Origin: Bacteroidota bacterium
GTDB lineage: Bacteria; Bacteroidota; Bacteroidia; Chitinophagales; LD1
Length of the DNA: 43,251 nt
NCBI GenBank assembly: GCA_947476645.1
Contig: CANJRM010000020.1
Location: forward strand, 1-43,251
Reading direction: 5' to 3'
The position numbers and the translations under genes are program-made. Of this stretch, positions 16,807 to 25,400 are shown piece after piece. The notes beneath the pieces were generated by a model. That model was not told the origin of the DNA and did no database searches. It saw nothing but the letters and a program-made list of their open reading frames with translations. The first letter of the stretch is position 1. Each line of letters opens with the position of its first letter.

Positions 16807-17535
16807 ATGAAAAGCAGAAACGAAATAAGAGTATGTGCGGTTATCGCGATTATATTTTTTCTATTGCTCGCTGTGGGTTGCGAAAAAGAAACACCGCCAC
16901 CCGCTGAAACCGGAACTGTTACTGATAAAGAAGGTAACGTTTATAAAACAGTAAAAATCGGTAACCAAACATGGATGACAGAAAATTTAAGAGCTACGAA
17001 ATATCGCAGCGGAGTGGCTGTTACACAAATTGAATCGGATACTGCAGCTTGGAGAAAAGATACAACAGGAGCATATTGCTCAGGGGCTTATGGCAATCTT
17101 TATAACTGGTATGCCATTAATTCTACCAAACATAAAATTACACCTTATGGCTGGCACATTCCTACTGATATTGAATGGAAAGTGCTTGAGGAATATTTAG
17201 GCATGAGTGCAGAGGATGCTGACAAGGTAAGTTGGAGAGGAACACACGAAGGCGAAAAATTAAAAATGACAGGGCCAGATAACTGGGTACAACATACCGA
17301 TGTATGGGCTACAAACGAAAGTGGCTTCGCTGCACTTGCCGGAAACTGCCGGCTGTTTAATGGAAAAGGTGGAGACCCGATTGGCTCAGGCTACATGGGC
17401 TTTTGGTGGACGAATACAGAAGACACTACAAACCATCAGGCGTGGTATCGTTACTTAGATTATAAAACCGCCAATGTTTTTCGCTTTTACGGACCTAAAA
17501 CTTACGGTTTTAGCGTAAGATGTGTGAAGGACTAA
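16807..17535 (+). CDS. FISUMP-domain lipoprotein
   Basis: A 242-residue lipoprotein (lipobox LAVGC, Cys25) consisting mostly of one FISUMP domain (Fibrobacter succinogenes major paralogous domain). Hallmarks seen are GNVYKTVKIGNQTWMTENL (about residues 43-61), YGNLYNWYAIN, PYGWHIPTDIEWKVLEEYLG, ESGFAALAGNCR, GFWWTNTED and the C-terminal GFSVRCVKD. The fold is related to C-type-lectin-like sulfatase-modifying domains and acts at the cell surface; its ligand is not established. It follows paralog 2 by 19 bases and seems to end the first transcript of the surface locus, since a 202-base gap follows. Confidence 0.93.
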   Translation: MKSRNEIRVCAVIAIIFFLLLAVGCEKETPPPAETGTVTDKEGNVYKTVKIGNQTWMTENLRATKYRSGVAVTQIESDTAAWRKDTTGAYCSGAYGNLYNWYAINSTKHKITPYGWHIPTDIEWKVLEEYLGMSAEDADKVSWRGTHEGEKLKMTGPDNWVQHTDVWATNESGFAALAGNCRLFNGKGGDPIGSGYMGFWWTNTEDTTNHQAWYRYLDYKTANVFRFYGPKTYGFSVRCVKD

Positions 17536-17737
17536 AACTTTTCCAAATTTTACTTTTGGAAGGAAACATTAACTTATCATTTGCATCATAATTACTGCAC
17601 TGTAAAAGCAAATTAAGATAAGATACAAAGGCAAAACAATAGCCATTTCATAATTATAGCTTGCCCGAAACTTTACACCCGCAGCGTTCTTTTGCACCCG
17701 CATCGCATTGATGCACACTAACAAAAAAAATATTTTT

Positions 17738-19393
17738 ATGAAAAAGACATTTCTCAAAGCTGCGCTTATGTTCGTAGCTACTGCCTCTGCTTTTACGGGC
17801 TTTGCCCAAACTAATCTAGGTGCTGCTTGTGGTTGTCCACCAGTAGCGTCAAGACCTACCGTTAATCTTTCTACCAAAGCAACTTACGTTGGCTTGCCAA
17901 ACGATTACGAATTGAATGATTGCTTTACTGTACTTTCATGCGACACTACTTACATTCTTGACCACAAAATTTACATTCCAAGTGGAAAGACTTTGATTAT
18001 TCAACCAGGTACTGTAATTAAAGGGGCAGCAGCAGCTACTCCGGCTGAAGCAACTTCTCTTGTTGCTGAAGTAGGTGGAAAATTGATTGCTCAGGGTTCT
18101 GAAAGCTGTCCGATAGTTTTTACTTCTACTTCTGATGACCTCACAGGTTCTTATGGTATTAAAAACAGAGGAAAGTGGGGAGGTGTAGTATTGTTAGGAA
18201 GAGCAACGAATAACCTGAAAAGCCCGTTAAACGTAGGTGCAGGTAAATTATGTGTAAGTGATGGGGTAGGATATTTGGAAGGATACAATTCAACTAATAC
18301 CAGAAATAACTTTGGTAAACTTTCAGGTTCTTTTGATGACAACGATAACTCAGGAACTTTGAGTTATGTTTCTATTCGTTATGCAGGTGCCATTATAGCA
18401 CTTGGTAATGAGTTGAACTCACTATCGTTAGGTTCAGTTGGAAGAGGAACCAAAATTGACCACGTTGAAATTATTTCGGGCGATGATGATGGTATCGAAT
18501 TATTCGGAGGCACAGTAAATCTTAAATATTGCGCTACTTTATTCGGAGCAGATGATATGCTTGATTATGATTTGGGCTGGACCGGAAAAGTTCAGTTTTT
18601 CCTTGGTGCAAAAACTGCTGACACTACCACTTGTCCTTCAGCTGACCACGGTATTGAGGCAGATGCTGACGATAATCAATCTTGCTATACCCCACGTTCA
18701 CACCCTATTATCTACAACATGACAGTAGTAGGAAGTAATATTGACTATATCAGTAATGGAGATAACAGCGGTCGTTTCGCTATCAATGCAAAAGAAATGA
18801 CTGAAGGCGAAATCTATAACTCGGTTTTCTCAAGTTTTATGGCCGGTTTTAATATGACTAAGACAGTTCCTGCTGCAAGAACTACCAACAACGGAGGAAC
18901 TCCTAACGAAGCTTATAACAACTGGAATGCAGGTACTTTAATTGTGAAGTGCAATACTTTCATTGGTTGTAAAGATTCTTTAGCTGTAGACAGAGCTGCT
19001 AATGGTGCAGGTCTTTCTGGTGCTGACCTTACTAAATTTTCTGTTACAGATGGAAATTCATCACCTTCATCCGTTCCAGGATTTAATGGTGCATGGGTTA
19101 TGGACGGAACTACCAATGCTGTTACTACAGGATTTGATGCAGTTCCTAATCCAGCACTTGCCACAACTTGCACTCCACCAAACGATGGATTCTTCAAAAA
19201 CGTTAGTTACAGAGGTGCTTTTGGTGACGGAGATAACTGGTTAGCAAAATGGTCTTATGTTTCAATACTTGGTGCTGCAGCAGGAGATGGTTTCAGCAGC
19301 AGTGGATGCCCTACTGATATCAATGGAGATGGCACAACTAACAATGCCGACTTCCTTGATTTGTTAGGAAAGTTCAACCAAACATGCCAATAA
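17738..19393 (+). CDS. Secreted right-handed beta-helix protein with EF-hand/dockerin-like C-terminus
   Basis: A 551-residue exported protein. An in-frame ATG at 17708 would add 10 residues (MMHTNKKNIF); the ATG at 17738 is preferred because it starts a clean signal peptide (MKKTFLKAALMFVATASAFTGFAQ). The body (about residues 50-500) reads as a right-handed parallel beta-helix: YIPSGKTLIIQPGTVIKG, GGKLIAQGSESCPIVFTSTS, GKWGGVVLLGRA, YVSIRYAG, IDHVEIISGDDDGIELFGG and MTVVGSNIDYI. It ends with GCPTDINGDGTTNNADFLDL-FNQTC, a single calcium-loop motif flanked by two cysteines, and has no type A or type B T9SS tail. Such proteins are often found beside TonB receptors in Bacteroidota and are sometimes misnamed multidrug transporters. 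It is the first gene of the second half of the locus, 39 bases before paralog 3. Confidence 0.88.
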   Translation: MKKTFLKAALMFVATASAFTGFAQTNLGAACGCPPVASRPTVNLSTKATYVGLPNDYELNDCFTVLSCDTTYILDHKIYIPSGKTLIIQPGTVIKGAAAATPAEATSLVAEVGGKLIAQGSESCPIVFTSTSDDLTGSYGIKNRGKWGGVVLLGRATNNLKSPLNVGAGKLCVSDGVGYLEGYNSTNTRNNFGKLSGSFDDNDNSGTLSYVSIRYAGAIIALGNELNSLSLGSVGRGTKIDHVEIISGDDDGIELFGGTVNLKYCATLFGADDMLDYDLGWTGKVQFFLGAKTADTTTCPSADHGIEADADDNQSCYTPRSHPIIYNMTVVGSNIDYISNGDNSGRFAINAKEMTEGEIYNSVFSSFMAGFNMTKTVPAARTTNNGGTPNEAYNNWNAGTLIVKCNTFIGCKDSLAVDRAANGAGLSGADLTKFSVTDGNSSPSSVPGFNGAWVMDGTTNAVTTGFDAVPNPALATTCTPPNDGFFKNVSYRGAFGDGDNWLAKWSYVSILGAAAGDGFSSSGCPTDINGDGTTNNADFLDLLGKFNQTCQ

Positions 19394-19432
19394 GAAATCA
19401 GAAACAAATTCTAAAACCATAAAAATAAAACA

Positions 19433-21889
19433 ATGAAAAAAATAATAACGGGCGTATGCCTGCTCCTCATGTGTCTTGCCCTGCAAGCACAGCCGGGATT
19501 GCAAGGCATCATCGTAGAAAAATACTACGTGTCGAATGCCAATGATTCGATTGTAAGTGCGGCTCAGGGCGGAGGTAATCTTCGTGTGGGTTCAGTTACC
19601 TGGAGATTTTATGCGGATTTACTTCCAAGCTATAAATTACAAGCAGTGTATGGAGTAGATGTGGCTCCAACAGGCACTGTAAGTTCGGGTGATCATGAAT
19701 TGCGTTTAGAAACTTCTACTAAATTCTTCAACAACCAAGATAGAGGTGCGGTAACTCCTACTTATACAAAAGCACAAACAGCTTCAAATTCAGTATTGCT
19801 TGACTCATGGTTTTCTATGGGCAACGGTTGTGCAGGATACTATGGCGTGCTAAAATCTGTTGACAACGGAGTAAGCACAACAGCAAACGCAAATGGAATG
19901 CTATTGAACACAGACCCAATTGCCGGAAACTTAACATCGCAAGATGGATTGCTTACAGGCAGTGGTGCTGCACAAGCAGTTACAAGAGTTCCTGCAACTT
20001 TAGGAGATGCAGCTTTTGACAATGTAAGTAATAATGCAAGTCTGTTTTCAACTTACAATGGTTCATGGGCATCTTTGAACGGTTCTTCGGGTCCCGATAC
20101 TTCTAATAAAGTATTGATTGCTCAAATGACTACCAACGGAACGCTGACTTACGCTTTCAATTTACAAATAGGAACACCCTCAGGTGGAGTTCAACGTTTT
20201 GTTGCTGCAAATCCTGTAGGAAGCGAAACTTATAATTCAACTCTAAGCGGTACGTTGTATCCATTTGCCGGTTGTTCTTGCACTACACCTACTTTGCCTA
20301 CTACGCCTGCGTTATTAGCAAGTACGGGAAGTGCAAAAGTATGTCCTGGCGATGTGCGCAAATACACCGTTACTAAGGTTGGTTGTACCCTTCATGTATG
20401 GACAGCACCATCTGGTGCTACAATAACTGCGGGTCAGAATACGGATACCGTAACCATTACTTACGGTGCTGGTTTTACAGCTAACGGAACACTTTCGGTA
20501 GTAGCTCAAAATGCTTGCGGTACATCAAGTGCTGCTAAAACTTTAGCTATTTCGCGCAATGTGCCGGCAACACCAGGTGTTATTACTGGTCCAAGTACTG
20601 TAGTTTGTACTGCAACAAACAAAAACTATTCGGTAGTAAATGTAAGCGGCATTACTTACAACTGGAGTGGAACATCTGGTATTGGAATTACCGGTGGTCA
20701 AGGCTCTAACGCGGTTACGGCAACATTTACCGGATTCACCTCGGGAACGCTTTCTGTTACGGCACATAATACGTGTGCTACAAGTGCTGCTAGAACTTTA
20801 GCAATAACTTCTGTACCTGCCGCAACTACTGGTATCACTGTTACAGGTGGTGCAGTTAAAGTATGCAATGGCGATACAAGAACTTATTCAGTTACTAATG
20901 TTGCAGGTGTTACCTATACATGGACTGTTCCAACAGGTGCTACCATCAATAGCGGACAAGGAACAAATAGCATTTCAGTTACTTACGGTGCAGGTTTTGT
21001 TGCTGACGGAACAATTGGTGTTACTCCTTCAAACGCATGCGGTAATGGACCTTTAAAAACGTTGGCTATTGCAAGAAACATTTTAGCGGCTCCGGCTACT
21101 CTTACGGGAACAACTTACGACCTTTGCGGAGCTACAGGTGTAGTATATACATCTGCATCAGTAAGCGGTGCAAGTAGCTATACATGGACTACCACTACGG
21201 GAACTTTCAATCCTGTAAGCACTACTGAAACAGCTACAATTGATTTCCCTTCTACCAACTTCACCGCTACTATAAAAGTAAATGCTAATAACGGATGCGG
21301 AGCAGGATTACAAAAATCACTGACTGCTTATGCTAAACCAGCAGTACCTGTTATTACTGGTAATGCAACAGTTTGTAACAATGCTTTAGAAACATACTCT
21401 GCTACCGCGGGTGCAAGTTCTTATGTATGGACAATACCGGCTGGAGCTACTTTTGTTGGTTCTTCAACTGGTTCTACGGTTCAGGTTCAGTTTGGAACTA
21501 TTCCTGTAAATCCAAAAATCATTGTGAAAAATTACAATGCTTGTACTTACAATACAAAAACACTTACGCTAGTGTGGGGTTCATGCAAAACGGATGAAGC
21601 TACAACAAGTATTGAAGTAGAAAAAGAAATGGGTATTTCTGATTTGAATGTGTTCCCTAATCCTTCTAGTTCGGTTTTCAATCTTTCTTTTAATAGCGGA
21701 ACAGATGGCGAGCAAATGAATATTCGTGTATTTGATGTCGCAGGAAAATTAGTGAAAGAAGTAAATGAACTTTCTCATTCAGGTGCAACGAATGTTGCGG
21801 TTGATTTGAGTTCAGAAGCTTCGGGTGTTTATGTAATGAGTTTACAAACACAAGGAGTAACAAAACGCATACGCTTAGTTAAAGAGTAA
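19433..21889 (+). CDS. T9SS-secreted protein with shared N-terminal domain and five PKD/Ig-like repeats (paralog 3)
   Basis: An 818-residue exported protein, the largest paralog. After the signal peptide (ending ALQAQ) the shared domain is closest to that of paralog 1: EKYYVSNAND, GSVTWRFYADLLPSY, VYGVDVAPTG, GDHELRLETSTKFFNNQDRG, LDSWFSMG, LFSTYNGSWA, VLIAQMTTNGTL and QIGTPSGGVQRFVAANPVG. Residues about 295-720 hold five degenerate PKD/Ig-like repeats of 75-85 residues. These typically carry a Cys early (KVCPGD, VVCTAT, KVCNGD, DLCGA, TVCNN) and a second Cys in a word like NACG or NTCA, consistent with intradomain disulfides. A type A T9SS tail ends the protein (LNVFPNPSSSVFNLSF, ASGVYVMSLQTQG). 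It is followed by a terminator at 21918-21945. Confidence 0.9.
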   Translation: MKKIITGVCLLLMCLALQAQPGLQGIIVEKYYVSNANDSIVSAAQGGGNLRVGSVTWRFYADLLPSYKLQAVYGVDVAPTGTVSSGDHELRLETSTKFFNNQDRGAVTPTYTKAQTASNSVLLDSWFSMGNGCAGYYGVLKSVDNGVSTTANANGMLLNTDPIAGNLTSQDGLLTGSGAAQAVTRVPATLGDAAFDNVSNNASLFSTYNGSWASLNGSSGPDTSNKVLIAQMTTNGTLTYAFNLQIGTPSGGVQRFVAANPVGSETYNSTLSGTLYPFAGCSCTTPTLPTTPALLASTGSAKVCPGDVRKYTVTKVGCTLHVWTAPSGATITAGQNTDTVTITYGAGFTANGTLSVVAQNACGTSSAAKTLAISRNVPATPGVITGPSTVVCTATNKNYSVVNVSGITYNWSGTSGIGITGGQGSNAVTATFTGFTSGTLSVTAHNTCATSAARTLAITSVPAATTGITVTGGAVKVCNGDTRTYSVTNVAGVTYTWTVPTGATINSGQGTNSISVTYGAGFVADGTIGVTPSNACGNGPLKTLAIARNILAAPATLTGTTYDLCGATGVVYTSASVSGASSYTWTTTTGTFNPVSTTETATIDFPSTNFTATIKVNANNGCGAGLQKSLTAYAKPAVPVITGNATVCNNALETYSATAGASSYVWTIPAGATFVGSSTGSTVQVQFGTIPVNPKIIVKNYNACTYNTKTLTLVWGSCKTDEATTSIEVEKEMGISDLNVFPNPSSSVFNLSFNSGTDGEQMNIRVFDVAGKLVKEVNELSHSGATNVAVDLSSEASGVYVMSLQTQGVTKRIRLVKE

Positions 21890-21917
21890 GTCTTTTTGTA
21901 TCATTTAATATGTGTAG

Positions 21918-21955
21918 CGGCTCGTCAAGTAAAATTGGCGAGCCGTTTTTGTTTT
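21918..21955 (+). terminator. Terminator at the end of the surface locus
   Basis: CGGCTCG at 21918-21924 pairs with CGAGCCG at 21939-21945, followed by TTTTTGTTTT. It lies 28 bases after the stop of paralog 3 and probably ends the surface-locus transcript. Confidence 0.9.
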
Positions 21956-22043
21956 AAACCAACATTCTCTTTCTTAATGAATTGGGTTTTTTTCTCCACT
22001 GTTTCACAGGAGAAAAGTCCGAATTAACACACAAATTACTCCA

Positions 22044-22388
22044 TTTTACAAGCAGTAAACACGTTTGACACGCCCGAAAATCAATTTTACACGTCCAGCA
22101 ACACGGTTTACATTCGTGGAAACTGTTTTGACATACTCGAAAGTCGCTTTTACATCGTCCGCAACGTATTTGACATTCACGAAAACCACTTTTACATCCT
22201 CCGCAAAGCAATTGACACGCACGAAAACCCTTTTGACAAACGTGAAAATCGTATTGACACACACGAAATCGTATTTGACACGCGGGAAAATCACTTTTAC
22301 ATCTCCCGCAAAGCATTGACATGCCCGGAAATCACTTTTACACGCTCCGCAACACATTAAGCAAACCTGTAAACGCAATTAACATGCA
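22044..22388. repeat. Degenerate tandem array with a 21-bp period
   Basis: About 16 units, each headed by TTTGACA or TTTTACA. The ACA of successive heads falls at 22048, 22068, 22089, 22110, 22131, 22152, 22173, 22194, 22215, 22236, 22257, 22278, 22299, 22319, 22340 and (after a decayed unit) 22382. The step is 21 bases throughout except for two 20-base steps. Two unit classes alternate irregularly: TTTGACA heads are followed by a CGAAAA-type tail and TTTTACA heads by a CCGCAA-type tail. Because 21 is a multiple of 3 and the unit lacks stops, three frames stay open through it (minus 21954-22322 and 22046-22378, plus 22065-22319), but none looks like a natural protein. It sits between convergent genes and between two terminators. 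Confidence 0.85.
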
Positions 22389-22390
22389 TA

Positions 22391-22428
22391 AACAAAACAG
22401 CCCCCAGTACTCGGGGGGCTGTTTTGTT
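22391..22428. terminator. Bidirectional terminator hairpin
   Basis: AACAAAACAGCCCCC (22391-22405) pairs with the complementary arm at 22413-22428 with one extra G. The A-rich and T-rich flanks allow function on both strands. It probably serves the minus-strand 22478-26557 gene and closes the right side of the 21-bp array. Confidence 0.88.
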
Positions 22429-22443
22429 ATTACTGGCTTCTCA

Positions 22444-22470
22444 ATTCGCTAATTCTCACATTCTCACATT
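22444..22470. repeat. Octamer array, second copy
   Basis: Units ATTCGCTA (22444), ATTCTCAC (22452) and ATTCTCAC (22460), then a decayed ATT. It ends 8 bases before the stop codon of the minus-strand gene at 22478 and uses the same words as the array at 4913-4952, in the same orientation relative to the adjoining gene end. Confidence 0.65.
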
Positions 22471-22477
22471 ATTTTCT

Positions 22478-25400
22478 CTATCTCATCAACGTTATCGTTC
22501 CCTTCGAGCTTCGGTTCGTATTATCGTCATACACAATTACAGCCGTGTAAGTATAAACGCCCGCCTGGCATTCCTTGCCCTGGTAAGTTCCGTCCCAGCT
22601 TTGTATCGTGCTGTTGCTTTCAAAAACCTTTTCGCCCCAGCGGTTAAAAATGCGGAACTCAAAATAACGCAGCCCCGTGCTGAACACCTGCAACACATCG
22701 TTCTGTCCGTCACCGTTTGGCGTAAACACATTTGGTATAAACACCTTCGGAATGTCGTAAATAGTAATGTAGTTGGCGCGTGCAGCCGTGTCGTTACAGC
22801 CATACACGTTGCTTGCAAAAAGTTCCACATTGTAAATGCCGGCCTTAGTGTAAGCGTGTGTAGGTGCCTGCAAAGCCGAGTTGGTATTGTCGCCAAAATT
22901 CCAAACCCAGGCATCGGAATTAGTGCTTGAATTAGTAAAGCGAATAGGAGCTGCATCGTCATTCACATAACCTATCAAAGGGTTTGCGCTAAAGTCTGCC
23001 ACAGCTACAGGGTGCGTGTAAGCTGTGCCGCTGGTCGTATCAAAACAATTGCCTAATTGCGCAATTAAGGTAACGGCAAATGAATCAACGGTAGCGTAGG
23101 TGTGTGTAGGATTATCCACCACATCGGTAGTGCCGTCACCAAAACTCCAGGCATAAGTATTTCCAAAAACAGGAGTAGAAGTATTGGTGAACGTATTTGG
23201 CAACCCCAAACAAACTTCATCTACAGTAAAACCTGCCACCGGATTTGGATTTACATTTACTGTTGTTGTGGCTGTGTTGCTACAGGTGTTTGCATCGGTC
23301 ACAGTAACCGTGTAAGGCGTAGTAGCCGCAGGTGTAGCAATCGGGTTTTGGATATTGGCATTATTCAAATCGGCAGATGGGCTCCATGCAAAACTTGTTG
23401 CAGTAGCAGCAGTCACGCCTATCTGCGCGCTTTGTCCTGCGCAAATATCTACGGTAGGCACAGTCGAAACAACAGGCAAAGGATTCACGGTGTAATTAAT
23501 ACTGTCAAGCCCCGAGCATCCGGTAATGGCATCGGTATAACTATACACGAGCGAAAAAATTCCCGCGCCCGCAGTAGAAGTATTAAAATCTCCGGTAGGG
23601 TTCACAATTCCTGTTCCTGTCCACGCGCCACCTGCGGGTGAAAAACCTGCAAGCGTTACCAAACCTAAATCAATGCAATCAGCGCGGTCGTTACCAGCGT
23701 TTACTATTGGTGCTGCCTGTACCGCAGTTACTATAGCTGCCGAAGGCGGGCTAACACAACCTAAATCAGTAGCTACCACAGTAACACTGCTTGGGTTTGT
23801 CAAAAGATTGGTGGTATAAATATTTGAAGAACTGCTTTGCACATTCGTTGCACCGTCAAAAAAATCATAAGTGCCATACGTAGCAGGCGAAGCAGTAAAC
23901 GTTATCGAAGTTCCCTGGCAAATCGAATTGTCTGCATCGCTGCTTGTTAGTGTTACTGCTGGAATAGGATTAACTGTAAGCACAATGGCACTAGTAGGTA
24001 AACCCGGGCAGCCCGCTAAAGAACCCGAAACAAAAACAGCATCATTATTATTGAATGCAGAAGAAGAGTAAGTGTTAGCCGTGGTGTTTTGCACCGATAC
24101 ACCGTTCAGATTAAAATCATAATTATCGAGCCCCAAAGGCGAAGCGGTAAACGTAACCGGGTCACCCTGACAAATCGTAGTGTCGGTAGATACCAGTGTT
24201 ATAATCGGAATTGGTTTGACAAACATTGGAATGATATTACTCCAAGGGCTTGAGCATCCAAGGTCAGTAGCTATCACATGAATTTGATTTCCCGTACTCA
24301 GGGTAGTGCTCGTCCACGTAGTGCCCGGTCCCGATTGTTGTAACGAACCGCCCACATAAAAATCATACTGTGCGTATCCCGCAGGAGCAGCAGTAAACGT
24401 TACTGCATCGCCTCCGCAAATGGTATCATCAGCATCTGAACTGGTCACTGTAACCGCAGGAATCGGATTCACCACCGGCCCCAGCACCGCACTTGGATTA
24501 CTGAAACAAACACCGTCAAAGGCCACCACTCTCACGCTATCGCCCTGCACCAAACCATTCGCCAAATAGGTATTGCTATTCGCACTTTGAACAGGATTAT
24601 TGTTTACAAAAAACGTGTACTGCTGATACCCCGCTGGTGTAGCCGTGTAAGTAATAGGGTCACCCGCACAAATAGTAGTGTCAGAAGCCGTAAGGGTAAT
24701 GTTTATTGTATTTGGCTGCACATTAAACACCAATGAATCTTTTACTCTTCCGCAACATTGTGTAGTTACCCAAACCACTACTGTATGACTTCCTGTTGCA
24801 GTAAACGAAACCTGCCCGCTTTGACTGGTTGCAGTAGTATCTTTGTTTGGAGTAGCATTAGGACCAAAATCCCATTCATAAGAAATTCCCGAAAGCGTAT
24901 CAGTAAACACATCGGGGCAACCTACCACTGCAGGATTGTTGGTGTGCGAAAGCGAACCACCCGCCTGTGTTTTCCATAGCTCAATAAAATCGGTAAACGC
25001 AGTTCCACCAAGAGTAATCGTCTTTCTTCCCATCGAACTATACATCACCGAAACAGGGCCAACTGTATTGTTAGCAGTAGCAGGCGTTGCACCCGCACCA
25101 AAATCCCAGTTGCCCGCAACAGGTGTGGTAAAAACAACTTCTGCATTCGTGCACCCGTGATTCAACACCGCAATTGCAGGAGGATTTCCCGGCACCGATA
25201 AAATATTGTTTTGAGTAACAGGTGTTCCACCATTCTGCGAAAGCGCCATACTTAATCCCTGTGCACCTGCACCACCTGCGCCACCCGATGCACCGTCACC
25301 CCCTGCACCACCTGCTGCTCCGTTACTCTGTCCACATCCGAAACCAGGTCCACCTGCACCACCCGCACCACCTGCTGCTCCTGCTGCTCCTGCACCACCC

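Noticed and set aside
17541-17561. Terminator after the FISUMP gene (TTCCAAA pairing with TTTGGAA)
   Set aside because: The stem is short and AT-rich with no T-run after it, so it would be weak; it may be chance.
21954-22378. Two minus-strand frames (122 and 110 codons) with Cys-rich CKSDFRACQ or V(K/N)xxFxx heptad-like repeats
   Set aside because: They overlap each other and a third plus-strand frame (22065-22319), arise because the 21-bp unit has no stop codon, and pass into each other's phase at a 20-bp unit. Conservation appears to be at DNA level. A real protein cannot be fully excluded without expression data.
22044-22388. CRISPR array
   Set aside because: There are no unique spacers between repeats, the period is only 21 bases, units are degenerate, and no cas gene is nearby.
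22424-23641. Plus-strand frames opposite the C-terminal part of the giant protein
   Set aside because: They lie entirely within a well-supported coding region on the other strand and have no protein-like features.
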